Below are positions 1-10,764 of a DNA stretch of 64,000 nucleotides, in pieces (positions within the stretch are counted from its first letter, which is position 1; the number at the start of each line of letters is the position of its first letter). The notes beneath the pieces are model-generated. The model saw only the letters and a list, made by a program, of their open reading frames with translations. It was not told where the DNA came from and searched no databases. This stretch comes from Hyaloraphidium curvatum. Taxonomy: Eukaryota > Monoblepharomycota > Hyaloraphidiomycetes > Hyaloraphidiales > Hyaloraphidiaceae. A program made the translations under genes and the position numbers. The stretch lies in the NCBI GenBank assembly GCA_025558095.1, contig JAIVFI010000009.1, forward strand, positions 558,001-622,000, in the 5' to 3' direction.

Positions 1-350
1 GAGAGCTGCGTGCGCCTTCCCGACACAAGCTCGAAGAATCGGATGATGCCTTCGTGCGTTGCGGCCAGAGTCTCGTCCAAGTCGATGGCCAGGGCAGGTT
101 TCGGCCGCGAGACCGGGAGGTTCCGAGGAACGGTTCCGCTGTCGTCGTCGACGGCGTTCCCATGGCTGCCGTGGTAGTGGCCCGCGAAAGAGTGCGGCAG
201 AAACACCGACGAGGGTTGCGCGGCTGCCGTCGCGGTCGCCATGCGGAGACTGCCTTGGCCCAGGGTGTGCGTGCGCAGGAACCAGCGACGATGGATCGCG
301 ACCTGCGAACCTGGCTGAGTGGCTCCGGGGATCGAACGCCTCGTCCGCAT
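1..350 (-). CDS. HAD-superfamily protein, 5' part only
   Basis: Only the N-terminal part is present; the gene runs off the left edge. Reading leftwards from the ATG at 350-348, the frame is open to base 1. A second in-frame ATG lies at 242-240. From that second start, residues 54-59 read DLDETL, the motif I (DxDxT) nucleophile/acid pair of haloacid-dehalogenase-like phosphatases. It follows a beta-strand-like AL-AI run and precedes a helical cap-like stretch. The extra 36 residues of the longer form are rich in Arg and hydroxylated residues (MRTRRSIPG...WFLRTHTLG) and resemble a mitochondrial presequence, so two compartment-specific products are possible. The substrate cannot be told because motifs II-IV lie outside the window. 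It is divergent from RPA190 and no intron is seen. Confidence 0.6.
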   Translation of the reverse strand, partial: MRTRRSIPGATQPGSQVAIHRRWFLRTHTLGQGSLRMATATAAAQPSSVFLPHSFAGHYHGSHGNAVDDDSGTVPRNLPVSRPKPALAIDLDETLAATHEGIIRFFELVSGRRTQL

Positions 351-747
351 ACAACCTACGCCCCGATCGAGGCATGGAATGCTTTGATTTGACGTAACCA
401 TCGGAAGAGAGGATGCGCAGTAATATAACGTTCTGATTGCCCTCGGTGGAGCTGGCCGTTCGATGGTGGAGACCAGATTGGAGAACCTCAACGTCTTGAT
501 CGCCAGCCTTACCGACCAGATCGCTGCGGGTGCAATGGAGCTGCAGTGCTTAAGAAGGCTCAGAACGGCTTTCTATCTTCGGAAGGGACGATACGGCCGC
601 GTGCCGCGCCGCCTATTCCCGCTCAGCTCCAGGAAGCAGACATCAAACAAAACAACAATCTGTCGAGCCGAACAGGATCCGCATCTGAGCCCACAGGGGC
701 ACTCGCCTTGACGACTGTGAAGGCCCGAGCGCGGGCGGTCTTTCGCG
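351..747. promoter_or_regulatory. Divergent intergenic region between HAD gene and RPA190
   Basis: About 400 bases separate the two divergent start codons and must hold both promoters. A short AT-richer patch (around 412-440, with an AATATAACG run) stands out. An ORF starting at 463 (82 codons) begins with a helix-like segment (VETRLENLNVLIASL) but breaks down after 25-30 codons and cannot be joined to another frame by a normal-sized intron. I treat it as leader sequence or a chance upstream ORF rather than a gene. Confidence 0.4.
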
Positions 748-3700
748 ATGATCCCCACGAGCGCGTCGACGGCCCGCGAGGTCGCCGCGGTCTTCTTTTC
801 GTTCTACTCGCACGAGGAACTCCGGAAGGTGTCTGTCAAGCAGATCACGAACCCGCAGATTTTCGACACTCTGGGCCACCCGATGCCCGGCGGCTTGTAC
901 GATGGCGCGCTGGGCCCGTTCGAACGGTCGGACACTTGCGCGACGTGCGGGCTGTCGTACTTTTCGTGCCCGGGGCACTTTGGGCACATCGAGCTCGTCG
1001 CGCCGTGCTTCAATCCGACGACTTTTGCCACGATGTACAGGCTGCTCAAGTCCAAGTGCCTGTACTGCCATCACTTCCGGACTTCGCGCGTCCTGGTGGG
1101 TTCAAGCCGTGACGCTCCGTTACCGAGTGACCGCTGACACCGGGCAGATCCATCACTTTGCCGCCAAGTACCGCCTCCTCCAAGCGGGACTATACCTGGA
1201 AGCCATTGAGCTGGATGATTTCATGGACAAAAAGACCCTGGCTCCGGGTGCCAAGGGTCTCGGCGGCGAGAAGGATCAGAAGCGCGGCAAGAACCGCGAC
1301 GAGGAAGAGGGCGGCGAGGAGGACGTTGCGGAAGCCGGCCCGCCACGGACGGCCGAGGAGATCATCCAGGCCATCGAAGGCTACGTCGAGGAGTGCCTCA
1401 CTCGTTCTGCGTCTGGCTTCAAGGGCAAGACGACGGCGTCCGCGGGGATGCTCCGGGCGCTGGAGAGGGACTTCTACCGGGCGGTCCCCCAGAACTGCCA
1501 GAACTGCCGCGCTTCCAACCCCGGATTCCGGAAGGAGGGTTACCTGAAGGTGTTCGAGAAGAAGGAGAGCGACAAGATGCGGAGGAAGAACGAGGGCAAA
1601 GGGCTCACCCGGACCAGCATCCTCGACTTTGTCAATGCTGCGACCAAGGAGCAGCAGGCCGCGAAAGCTGTCCTTGCTACGGAAGGGGCTGGCACTTCGG
1701 AAGCTTCGCCTTCGGCTCTGGTGGACGACGAAGCGGAGGAAAGCTCCGAAGCCGAGGAGGATGACGAGATGATGGACCAGGATTCGGAGGACGAGGACAT
1801 GGAGAGCACCAGCGAGGCGCCCGCGCGGGCAACGGTCTCGAAAGTGGGACGGCGGGCAGAGGCAGAAGCCGCAGAATCTGGCGCTCTCGTGGATGCGGCG
1901 CAGACGGCCCGCAAACCGACCGGAGACCGCTACCTGACGCCGCTCGAGATCAAGGCGCACATGGAGCTGCTTTGGTCCAAGGAGACCATGATCCTGGACC
2001 TCGTGTTTGGGCACACCGACCCGCGGACGCTGGAAAAGAAGTCGGACCCGAGCATATTTTTCTTCGAGCTCATCCCCGTCGCGCCGACCAAGTTTCGGCC
2101 GGCCTCCAAGATGGGCGACCAGACGTACGACCATCCGCAGAACACGAACCTGACCAAGATCCTCAAAGCAAACGTGCTCCTGGCGGATCTCCGCGCGCAG
2201 AACGCCCCTGGCGACCGGATGCTGCGGACATGGATGGATCTCCAGGGCGAGATCAACGCCCTTTTTGATACCTCCAAGGCCGGTGATAAGGCCAAGAACT
2301 CTCCGCCGGGGATTCGGCAGATCCTGGAGAAGAAGGAGGGCCTCTTCAGGAAGCACATGATGGGCAAGCGCGTCAACTACGCTGCGCGGTCGGTCATCTC
2401 CCCGGACGTGATGGTCGAGGGCAACGAGATCGGGATTCCGCCCTACTTTGCCACGCGCCTCACGTATCCTTCCCCCGTGACCCCGCACAACGTGCACATT
2501 CTCCGCCAGGCGGTCATCAACGGCCCGAAGAAGTGGCCAGGGGCTACCCACATCCAGCAGGAGGATGGAAACCTGGTATCGCTCGCGTATTTGGACGAAG
2601 TGGCCCGAACAGCGTTGGCCAACAGCCTCCTCACCTCCCCGCACACTGCCTTCAACTCTCCCTATGCCAATGTGCCCAAAGTGGTTCACCGCCACCTCGT
2701 CAATGGCGATTTCCTGCTCCTGAACCGGCAGCCGACGCTTCACAAACCGAGCATCATGTGCCACACAGCTCGGATTCTGAAGGGCGAGAAGACGCTGCGA
2801 ATGCACTACGCCAAGTGAGTAGCGCGGTTTCATGAGGTGCGAAAAGTTCGTGACATGGTACGCCGGCTCAGCTGCAACACGTATAACGCCGACTTTGACG
2901 GCGACGAGATGAACGTCCATTTTCCCCAGAACGAGGTTGCCCGTGCGGAGGCCATGCTGATCGCCCGGAACGATCTGCAGTACCTCGTGCCGACATCCGG
3001 CGGCGTTCTCCGGGGATTGATTCAGGACCACGTCGATGCTGGCGTGCACATGTGCGACAAACGGACGCTCTTCACCAAAGACGAGGTGATGCAGCTCGTC
3101 TATGCCGCACTGAGGCCGGAGGGGGGAGTCGGTCACGGCGGAGTTGGGGACGGGAACGTCGAGGAGGAGGTGCAGATCGGACGCCGCGGGAGGATCATTA
3201 TGATTCCACCGGCAATCATCAAGCCCGTCTTGCGCTGGACTGGGAAGCAAGTGGTGAGTGCCGGATTGTGTGATCCACTTCCCAGGCGTGACGGACGGCC
3301 ACGCAGATTTCGATCGTCCTCCTGAACATCACGGCCACGCACAAGCCCCTGAACCTCGTTTCCAAGGCCCGTGTTTCCGCAAAGTACTGGCATGGGGCTC
3401 CCGAAGAGGAGCGGGTCGAGTTCATGGACGGCGAACTCCTCACCGGTGTCCTGGACAAGAACCAGTTTGGCGCTTCTGCGGATGGTGTTGTCCACGCCGT
3501 CTACGAGGTCTACGGGGCGCGCTACGCTGGGAAGCTTCTTACGGTGCTCGGGCGTCTGTTCACGACTTATCTCCAGCACCGGGGCTTCACCTGCGGTATC
3601 GACGATCTTCGGCTGACTGGTGATGGGGACAAGAAGCGGCGATCGATCCTTTCGCAGGCTCCGGAACGCGGTCGCGAGGCGGCTCTGGAATTTGCTCGTA

Positions 3701-6452
3701 TCTCCGTCGGTCGGGGTCAGCCGGTGGACAAGTCGGAGCTCCGGGACGTTTTGGAGAAGGCGCTACGCTCGGACGATCAGATGAAGGCCCTCGATTCGGC
3801 CTTCAAGAGCGCCATGAACAAACTGACGACGGAGGCCATCGGAGCCTGCATGCCAAACTACCTCGACAAGCTGTTCCCCGAGAACGGGATGCAGCTGATG
3901 ACTGTCGCCGGCGCAAAGGGCTCCGCGGTCAACACGTCGCAGATCACGGTTTGCCTCGGCCAGCAGGAGCTGGAGGGCCGGCGTGTGCCGACCATGGTCA
4001 GCGGGAAAACGCTGCCGAGTTTCAGGCCGTTCGAGACGAATCCGATCGCGGGTGGCTACGTCGCCGGCCGCTTCCTCACGGGGATCAGGCCGCAGGAATA
4101 CTACTTCCACTGCATGGCGGGCCGCGAGGGCTTGATCGATACCGCTGTCAAGACCTCGCGGTCGGGGTACCTGCAACGATGCCTGATCAAGCATTTGGAA
4201 GGACTGAAGGTCCACTACGACTCCACCGTGCGCGACGCGGACGGATCCGTCGTTCAGTTCTACTACGGAGAGGATTCCCTCGACGTCATGAAGCAGAAGT
4301 CGCTCACCAACTTCAAGCTTTGGGCGATGAACTACGGCGAGATTGTGGACAAGGTCAAACCCGCAGAGATCGTCAAAGGCGGACGGGTGAACACTTCCCC
4401 TGAGATCGAGGCTCAGATGAAGGAGGCGGTGAGGTCGCCGGACGCGCCGACGACCATGAGCATCTACTCGCCGAGCAAGCACCTCGGATCGACGAGCGAG
4501 CGGTTTGCAAAGGAGCTTGACGACGTAAGTCTTTCACGGAAAAGGCTCTGCTTGCAGTTCGTGACGACCTCGCTTCCAGTACATCAAGAAAGATCCCGAC
4601 GGACTCCTCGGCAAGTCGGATGACAAGGCCAAGAAGAAGTCGAGGAGCAATCTCAACGGACGCAAGTTCCGCAGCCTGATGCAGCTCAAGTACTTGCTTT
4701 CGCTCGTTGATCCCGGCGAGGCTGTCGGAGTGCTCGCTGGGCAGGGTGTCGGCGAACCCAGCACGCAGATGACGCTCAACACCTTCCACTTTGCTGGCTT
4801 CGGAGCTGCCAACGTCACACTGGGCATCCCGCGTCTCCGGGAGCTGCTCATGACGGCGTCTACGAGGATCAAGACCCCGCTCATGACGCTGCCCCTTCTT
4901 CCCCACGTCACGGAGCAGGAGAAGCTTGAGCTCTGCAGCCAGCTTTCCCGGCTTGTGCTTTCGCAAATCACAAAGTCGGTCGAGGTCCAGGAGAGGATCT
5001 CCAAATCGTCGACGGGAGCACGCCTGAAGACCAACGTCGTCCGGATCCAGTTCTGGAGCGAGGAGGAATACGGCGACGAGTTTGGCCTGACCAAAGCGCA
5101 GCTGGAAGCAGTTTTGGAAAAGCGCTTTGTGCAGCATCTCTACCGCGCAATCGACCGCGAGTTCAAGAAGTTCGGCGTCAAGGTTTCCAAATCCAAGGAC
5201 GCGGACGACGGCGAGATCGGCAAGCCGCAGAAACGGATGGGTGACGGAATAGCCCCTGCTCGTCGTGCCGGTGGCGACGACGACGACGAACGCGCTGCCG
5301 GACCCGAACGAGACGAGGATGACGGCGCCGGTGCCCGCGCACAGGAACCCGACAGCGACGAAGATGACGACGAGGGCGACGATCGGGAAGAGGACGAGGA
5401 AGCCAACGAGGTGTACGGCACGCCGAGTGCCGCGCGGGGCGGAAGCAAGGCCACGTACGATGCGCCCGACGAGGACGAGGAGGAGCTCATCCGCGCAGCC
5501 CGGCGCGAAGCCGGGGACCTCGGGGACGACGACGAGGACCTGGAGAGCGGGACGAACCCGTCCCAGCGCCATGCCACGGGGTCCGGGGACGGCGAGTCGT
5601 TGGCGGAGGACCAGGAAGAGGAGGAGCGGGATCACAAGGGTCGCACCGCGGAAGAGCGGGTGCTCGCTTCCACCAAGCACATTTCGCGGTACCTATTCGA
5701 CCGGAGGGGCGGCAGCTGGGTGGAGGTGCACCTTTCTTTCGACTCGGATGCCCACAAGCTGCTCATGCTTGGCTTGGTGGAGAGCGTGCTCGGCAAGGTC
5801 GTCATCCAAGAGATCCCCGGCATCTCCAAGGTCTTCCCGGTGGACGACAATGGCGGCAAGGACGGTGTGCAGAAGCTCACGGTGGAGGGCGTTAACCTGC
5901 ACGGCATCTGGGACCACCCGGACTCGATCGACGTCGATCGGATATACACCAACGACATCGGCGCCGTGCTGAGGACGTACGGCGTCGAGGCTGCGCGGGC
6001 GGCCATCATCTCCGAGATGGCGCAGGTGTTTGGTGTCTACGGCATCGCCGTCGACCGTCGGCACCTCAGCCTCATCGCGGACTACATGGTAGGGCCACTT
6101 TTGGATGGTTCGCGAATGCACTAGCTGACGTCGCCCTTCTTTGCAGACTTTCGCCGGCGGCTACAAACCGTTCAACCGAATGGGCATGATGTCCAACCCG
6201 GCACCCTTCGCGCAGATGAGCTACGAAACCACGATGCAGTTCCTCACCGCCGCATCGCTTTCCGGGGACTATGATGGCCTGTCGAACCCGTCTTCGCGGC
6301 TGGTCATGGGGCAGGTGGTGAAGGGCGGCACGGGTGCGTTCGAGATCCTCTCCAAGGTTGGGGACTTTAGGGCCGAGGTGGAGGCGAAGAAGTCCCCGCG
6401 GAAGCCGCTGTTTGGCGCGCTGAGGGAACGGGCGGTTGAGATCGTTGGTTGA
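748..6452 (+). CDS. RPA190: DNA-directed RNA polymerase I largest subunit (A190)
   Basis: This is the catalytic largest subunit of nucleolar RNA polymerase I, which makes the 35S rRNA precursor. Six exons fit family homology and phase: introns 1096-1147, 2815-2871, 3254-3306, 4525-4579 and 6089-6146, giving 1,809 residues (yeast A190 has 1,664). The N-terminus has the clamp zinc-binding cysteines (CATCG...CPGHFGH, then CLYCHH). The absolutely conserved NADFDGDEM metal-binding loop falls near residue 680, formed across the 2814/2872 junction. Further on are the trigger-loop/bridge-helix region (GVGEPSTQMTLNTFHFAG, 4748-4801) and the cleft-closing C-terminus. A190-type insertions are present and unusually acidic: about 1720-1805 (E/D/S-rich) and a long disordered stretch at about 5190-5640. 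The start at 748 gives the conserved A190 opening (FYSHEELRKVSVKQI). Confidence 0.95.
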
Positions 6453-6546
6453 TGCGATACCTCGATACCATAGAAATGTACACTCTGTCCTCAATGCTCC
6501 GTTGCCATGCTCGAGACACATTTCCAACAACGAAAGCCAAAGCAGT

Positions 6547-7653
6547 TTACTTCTTGTCTGCACCAGGTTCACCGATGCTGTCCAAGGACACCCGGTAAAG
6601 CGTCCCGTCCCCGCCGTCGTCTTCACCGTCCTTGAAGCCCGCAAAGACGTTCACGTACTCCTGCTTCGCCTTCCTCTCCTTCGGCGGGGGCGGGAGCGAT
6701 GCGGTCTCCATGCTAGGTCGCAGGGTGTCGACCGAATCGTCCACCTCCTCCTCCTCGTGCTGGATGAGCCCGACCCGCCCCAGATCGTTGGCGTCGTCGG
6801 CCAGGGGCCTGAACGAATACGGATCGCGCACGTCCGTGGACGGCCGTCCGGCGTCGGCGAATATGTTTGCGAATCCGGCGCCGAGACCGCCGTTCTTCTT
6901 GCTCGACTTGGTGGACGAGTAAGACGCCTTGGGGGAGAGAGACTCGAAGCGCGTCTTCTTGACGCTGCGCGCACCGGGCTCGCAGAACCGCGAGCAGAAG
7001 AAAAGGATGGGAAGGGATATCATGACCACGATGAAAAGAACGATGGCCGCTGGGAAAAGGAACGGGGTCAGCGAGCGTCGAGGCATGCTAGGGCGAGACT
7101 CACTGATGTACAGGGCGCGCGACGCCTTGGGCGGCGGGGGAGGGCTCACTGTCACGACGATCTTCGTTTCCCCATTGGCCGTGGCAACGGTGATGTTCTG
7201 CGTCGCCACGGGCGGGGCATCGTCGTCATCGGCAGGCTGGGGAGCGGGAGACGGGGTCGGGGCAGCGCTCGGCGAGGGACTCCCCGAAACCGGCGAAGCG
7301 GCGGGCATGTCATCGGACGTCGAGGTCGACTCCGACGGGTTGGGCGACGCATCGCCGTCGCCGCCGTCCGCGGCATCGGGCGTGCCGTCCTGCTGGTCCG
7401 CGTCCGAATCATCGTCCGCCGCGTCCGCGTCGTCGTCGTCCGCGTCGTCCGGGTCGTTGTCGTCCTGCGGCGCGCTGATCGACGCCACCTTGTCGAGGAT
7501 CTCGTCGAAGATGTCGGCGAGCGAGTCGCGTCGCGCGAGGCCGCGGGGGGAGCGCGGGGCCGCCGCGGGCAGCGCGGACGCCGGCGCGGCGCAGAGAGCC
7601 GCGAGCAACGCCATCGTGATGCACAGCGCCGCAAACAGGCGCCGCCGCGCCAT
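6547..7653 (-). CDS. Single-pass type I membrane protein with Ser/Pro/Asp-rich ectodomain
   Basis: No family is recognised. The start at 7653 (MARRRLFAALCITMAL) gives a signal peptide ending near an ALP/AAAP site. A low-complexity acidic and Ser/Pro-rich extracellular region of about 170 residues follows, with a short folded piece (TQNITVATANGETKIVVTV), then one transmembrane helix (IVLFIVVMISLPILFF) followed by CSRFC and a cytoplasmic tail of about 130 residues with charged and proline motifs. A probable in-frame intron of 54 nt (7050-7103; GTGAGT donor, CCCAG acceptor, CGCTGACC branch) removes a charged segment just before the helix and makes it more hydrophobic. The layout resembles fungal wall sensors and polarity proteins of the Mid2/Axl2 type, but there is no sequence proof. 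It is convergent with RPA190. Confidence 0.6.
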   Translation of the reverse strand: MARRRLFAALCITMALLAALCAAPASALPAAAPRSPRGLARRDSLADIFDEILDKVASISAPQDDNDPDDADDDDADAADDDSDADQQDGTPDAADGGDGDASPNPSESTSTSDDMPAASPVSGSPSPSAAPTPSPAPQPADDDDAPPVATQNITVATANGETKIVVTVSPPPPPKASRALYISESRPSMPRRSLTPFLFPAAIVLFIVVMISLPILFFCSRFCEPGARSVKKTRFESLSPKASYSSTKSSKKNGGLGAGFANIFADAGRPSTDVRDPYSFRPLADDANDLGRVGLIQHEEEEVDDSVDTLRPSMETASLPPPPKERKAKQEYVNVFAGFKDGEDDGGDGTLYRVSLDSIGEPGADKK

Positions 7654-7759
7654 CGCGGCGGGCGGAAAGGGAGATTTACGAGGGCGTTCCATTGACGGGT
7701 CCTCGCAGAGGGCGGCTTGACTTCGCGTGCATGCTGCGGTCCAACCGGCGATCAGATGG

Positions 7760-8882
7760 ATGAGCACGTCCAAACACGCGGCCGAGGAGAGCGATGAGGG
7801 CCCGATACGCGTCCAGAATGAGCTCTCGAAGCTTCCTCCGGAGGTCTTCGAGCAGCGTTATGTGCACAGCGTCTACAACGACATCGCGGGGCACTTTTCC
7901 GACACGCGCTACAAGGTTGGAATCACAGCACGCTACGAGAGCGTTCCGTCTCATCAGTGATTGTGCTGGGATCACACATCGGCCTGTTGTCGCGTCTTGA
8001 AGCCCTGGCCGGCGGTCGAAAGCTTCCTGAATGGACAACTGCCCGGCTCCATTGGCGTCGACGTCGGCTGCGGCAACGGCAAATACCTCGGCGTCAACAA
8101 GGAGAACGTGATGAACATTGGTTGCGATAGGTAGCTGTTTTTGGACAGCATTCCATTCATCGCTGACCCCTCGCAGGAGCGACGAGCTCGTTCGGATATG
8201 CCGCCAGCGGGGACACGAAGCGTTCGTCGCCGATGGCCTGTCTGTGCCGATCCGGTCGCGATCGATGGTGTGTTCGCTTGCCTTACGTTTCTGCTACGGA
8301 TGTTTGAAATGTCGACGCCAGGACTTTGCGATTTCGATTGCAGTGGTTCACCACTTCGCCACGCCCGAACGACGGCTCGCCGCGGTTCAGGTGAGTTCTC
8401 GAGGTTACATTTCACCTTACGTCCGCTCGATTGACGCTGATTCTCCGTCAGGAATGTCTCCGCGTGGTGAAGGATGATGGAACGGTCTTCATCCAGGTCT
8501 GGGCCTTGGAGCAGCAGGTACGGGCTCTTCGACCACTGCTCGACCCAAAATGTAACCTCATGCGCTGGTGCAGGGCAAGAGGTCGTTCTCGGAGCAGGAC
8601 AACTTTGTCAGCTGGAGCCTGCCTGCCTCCAAGTATCGGCCTCAATCGGCTGAAGGGAGCGGGACCAATGAAGCACCGGGCGGAAGAAACCTCACGTTCC
8701 AACGGTTTGTGCCCTTCGATAGCTTCTTCGTCGGCCTGCTCAACGTCGGCCGCACCAGGTTCTACCATCTCTTTGCCAAGGGCGAGCTGGACGAGCTCGT
8801 GGAGGCGTGCGGAGGCCGGATCCTGGAGTCCGGGTACGAGAAGGACAACCACTACGTGGTTTGCAGGCCTGCGCTACAGTAG
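7760..8882 (+). CDS. TRM9: tRNA (carboxymethyluridine34-5-O)-methyltransferase, Trm9/ALKBH8 type
   Basis: This class I SAM methyltransferase would complete mcm5U at wobble U34 of tRNAs, working with the small partner Trm112. Six exons join in phase: introns 7916-8002, 8131-8176, 8268-8321, 8391-8451 and 8518-8573. The sequence shows the Trm9 opening ([21 protein letters not shown]), SAM motif I ([11 protein letters not shown]), the acidic end of strand 2 (NIGCDRS), the family signature [26 protein letters not shown], and the C-terminal [16 protein letters not shown] ending. All of these are typical of the short fungal Trm9 lacking an AlkB domain. The start at 7760 gives an acidic N-terminus; an in-frame ATG at 7727 would add 11 residues. 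The stop overlaps the end of the opposite-strand gene by 9 bases. Confidence 0.93.
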
Positions 8883-9479
8883 ATCTGCCTTGGCGACCTC
8901 GATCTCCATCATGCACGAGTTGATCTCGTCCATCAACCCCCGCAGGTCCGCTTCCAGGGCCGCGACCTCCCTCCCGTAGTCCACCTCGCCGAGAAGAGTC
9001 TCTGCCTTCATCTGCTGAAGCTGGGACGTCTTCTTGAGTTTGTCCAGCTCGAGCTCCTGCAACCGGCCGATGCTGGCCGCGACGTCGGGCAAAGACGGTT
9101 CGAGCTTGGCCCGGAGCTCGTCGATCCCCACTTTGCTGCTCCGAAAGACCTGCGTCACGCGTGCCAAAGACGCGTGGTACGCCCCGGCGTCCTTCCCGGC
9201 CACGAAAGTCACGAAGGCCGCGTCAAGATCCTTGAACGCGCGGACGCGGTCCATTTGCAGGTCCGACACCGTGAGCAGGAGTTCGAGCAGAGGATTTGTT
9301 GTGGAGACCGGCACGCGACGCGGCGCCGAGAGGTTCTCGACGGGCAGCGGATCGGGTTTCACGGGGTCCCGGAACTCCTCCTCCTCCTCGCTATCCGGCG
9401 ACATCCCGCCGTGGTCGTGGTCATGAGAATGATCGTGTCCACCGGGACCATGATGATGCGAATGCTCTCTGCGGCTCAT
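8874..9479 (-). CDS. REX1-B-like protein (required for excision 1-B domain)
   Basis: A single-exon gene of 201 residues. A His-rich start (HSHHHGPGGHDHSHDHDHGG) may bind metal and is followed by an acidic stretch. From about residue 60 a helical domain begins: LLELLLTVSDLQMDRVRAF, then FVTFVAGK, HASLARVTQVFRSSK, and a C-terminal coiled coil (IGRLQELELDKLKKTSQLQ). This order matches the REX1-B family named from the Chlamydomonas DNA-repair gene rex1 (human REX1BD), which is scattered across algae, animals and early-diverging fungi. The molecular role is poorly defined. The assignment rests on pattern recollection and would need a profile search. Its 3' end overlaps that of TRM9 by 9 bases. Confidence 0.6.
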   Translation of the reverse strand: MSRREHSHHHGPGGHDHSHDHDHGGMSPDSEEEEEFRDPVKPDPLPVENLSAPRRVPVSTTNPLLELLLTVSDLQMDRVRAFKDLDAAFVTFVAGKDAGAYHASLARVTQVFRSSKVGIDELRAKLEPSLPDVAASIGRLQELELDKLKKTSQLQQMKAETLLGEVDYGREVAALEADLRGLMDEINSCMMEIEVAKADLL

Positions 9480-9583
9480 CGTTCGAGACGTGCGCAGCGC
9501 GAGACAGAAGTTCTGATATTAATAACACGCGGCGGCGTCGCGGAGCGGAGGAGGCGGCCGGTGGAAGGTGGCCCCATTACCTT

Positions 9584-10634
9584 CTATTTCGAATAAGTAG
9601 ATCTCCACTCGGCAAAGACATCCGATTTCGCCTTCAGGTCCTCCTTGACCCGCTGGATATCGACGACGTTCCAGGTCGCATTAATCGGTGTGACGCTGAC
9701 CTTTCTCGCCTCGATCGCCCACGCGTCCGTGCCCTCCTCGGGCTCCAACCGATCGCCGAACGGGAATGCCGGGGCGAACCGGAACGATGTCACGGGAGAT
9801 TCGGGCCCGTCCACCGACTCGAAGGCCGTGAACGCCCGCACGGGCACGTAGAAGCCGCCGTGCATGATCCGATGAACGCGGGTCAAGCAAACCTCCGGGT
9901 CCGTCCGCGGGTTCGTCACGTGCACGATCGGAACGTTGACGTTGAACAGGTCAACGCCGGCGGGCCAGGAGTTCCACAGCTTCACGACAACGTCGATCGC
10001 AACCTCGCACGCCCGGACCACTTCCTCGTCCGTGTACCGCACGCCCTTGTAGAACGCGAAGCTGATTGCGATCGCCTTCTTCCCGCAAAGAACGCCGTCC
10101 AGCGTCCCGCCGATCGTGCCCGAACCGAACGTCAGATTGCTCACATTTCGGCCGTAGTTTGGTCCAGCCAAGACCAGATCAATCGCCGAAGGATCGTTCA
10201 GGTTGTGGAGGCCGATATTGACGCACGAGCTCGGCGTCCCATCGATAAGAGTCCACTGCTCCTTGACCATGTGCTCCCCATCGGAAGCCGACGCGCTCCT
10301 CGGGTCCGGAAACCAATGCTCGTAGTACGAGACCTCACATTCCTCGTTTATGAGGTACGATTTGCCGATCCAACTCCTCTGCGAGCTATAAAAACGCGTT
10401 CAGACATCATGGCTGCCGCAGTAAGACCGCGAAGCAAACTGACCTAGGAATGACAACGCTGAGCGACGTCTCGCTCCACGGCCCACGCGTCGTCTTCTCG
10501 CCGGGAACGGATTTCGGGAGCCGCAGGCCGAGCACCCGGTACAGAGTGCGGACGAAAGGCTCAATGAAGGGGCTGTGATCCGGGGAAGGCACACCGTCGT
10601 CGTTCGTGAGAAGGATCCCGCGCGGCGGGGCCAT
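9584..10634 (-). CDS. SurE-like 5'/3'-nucleotidase
   Basis: This is a survival-protein-E family phosphatase acting on nucleoside monophosphates, a metal-dependent enzyme. Two exons are joined by an intron at 10377-10443, giving 327 residues. Exon 1 begins MAPPRGILLTNDDG, the family's metal-binding DDG motif at the end of strand 1. After the junction comes PRSWIGKSY, matching the S/N metal-ligand and QSW-type segment of the family. Further motifs are VLAGPNYGRN (conserved GPN) and SGTIGGTLDGVLCGKKAIAIS (the SGTVGAA-like dimer core). The length suits a stand-alone SurE; the tubulin-tyrosine-ligase domain of yeast Pby1 is absent. The start at 10634 places the first strand at the N-terminus as usual. 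It is divergent from the dioxygenase gene with 130 bases between starts. Confidence 0.88.
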
Positions 10635-10764
10635 CGCGTTGACGTGCGTATGCGTTGCAGACGCGATCGGACATGGGAAGTCGATCTCCAGGCGCGCGCT
10701 TGAGGTCGTTGTCTCCCAAACATACGAAGGCGACCAGGCCCCCGTAACCCTCTCCTTCGCGGCA

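Noticed and set aside
318-352. T-loop-like motif (GTTCGATC on the minus strand) suggesting a tRNA
   Set aside because: The flanking bases do not pair as a T-stem, and no anticodon or D arm of tRNA form is found upstream. The stretch reads better as the N-terminus of the HAD gene.
463-711. Possible small coiled-coil gene upstream of RPA190
   Set aside because: The helix-like part is short, the frame then degrades, and no intron of normal size joins it to the other promising frame.
1190-3250. 686-codon ORF on the minus strand opposite RPA190
   Set aside because: It is antisense to strongly conserved RPA190 exons and an effect of high GC at third positions.
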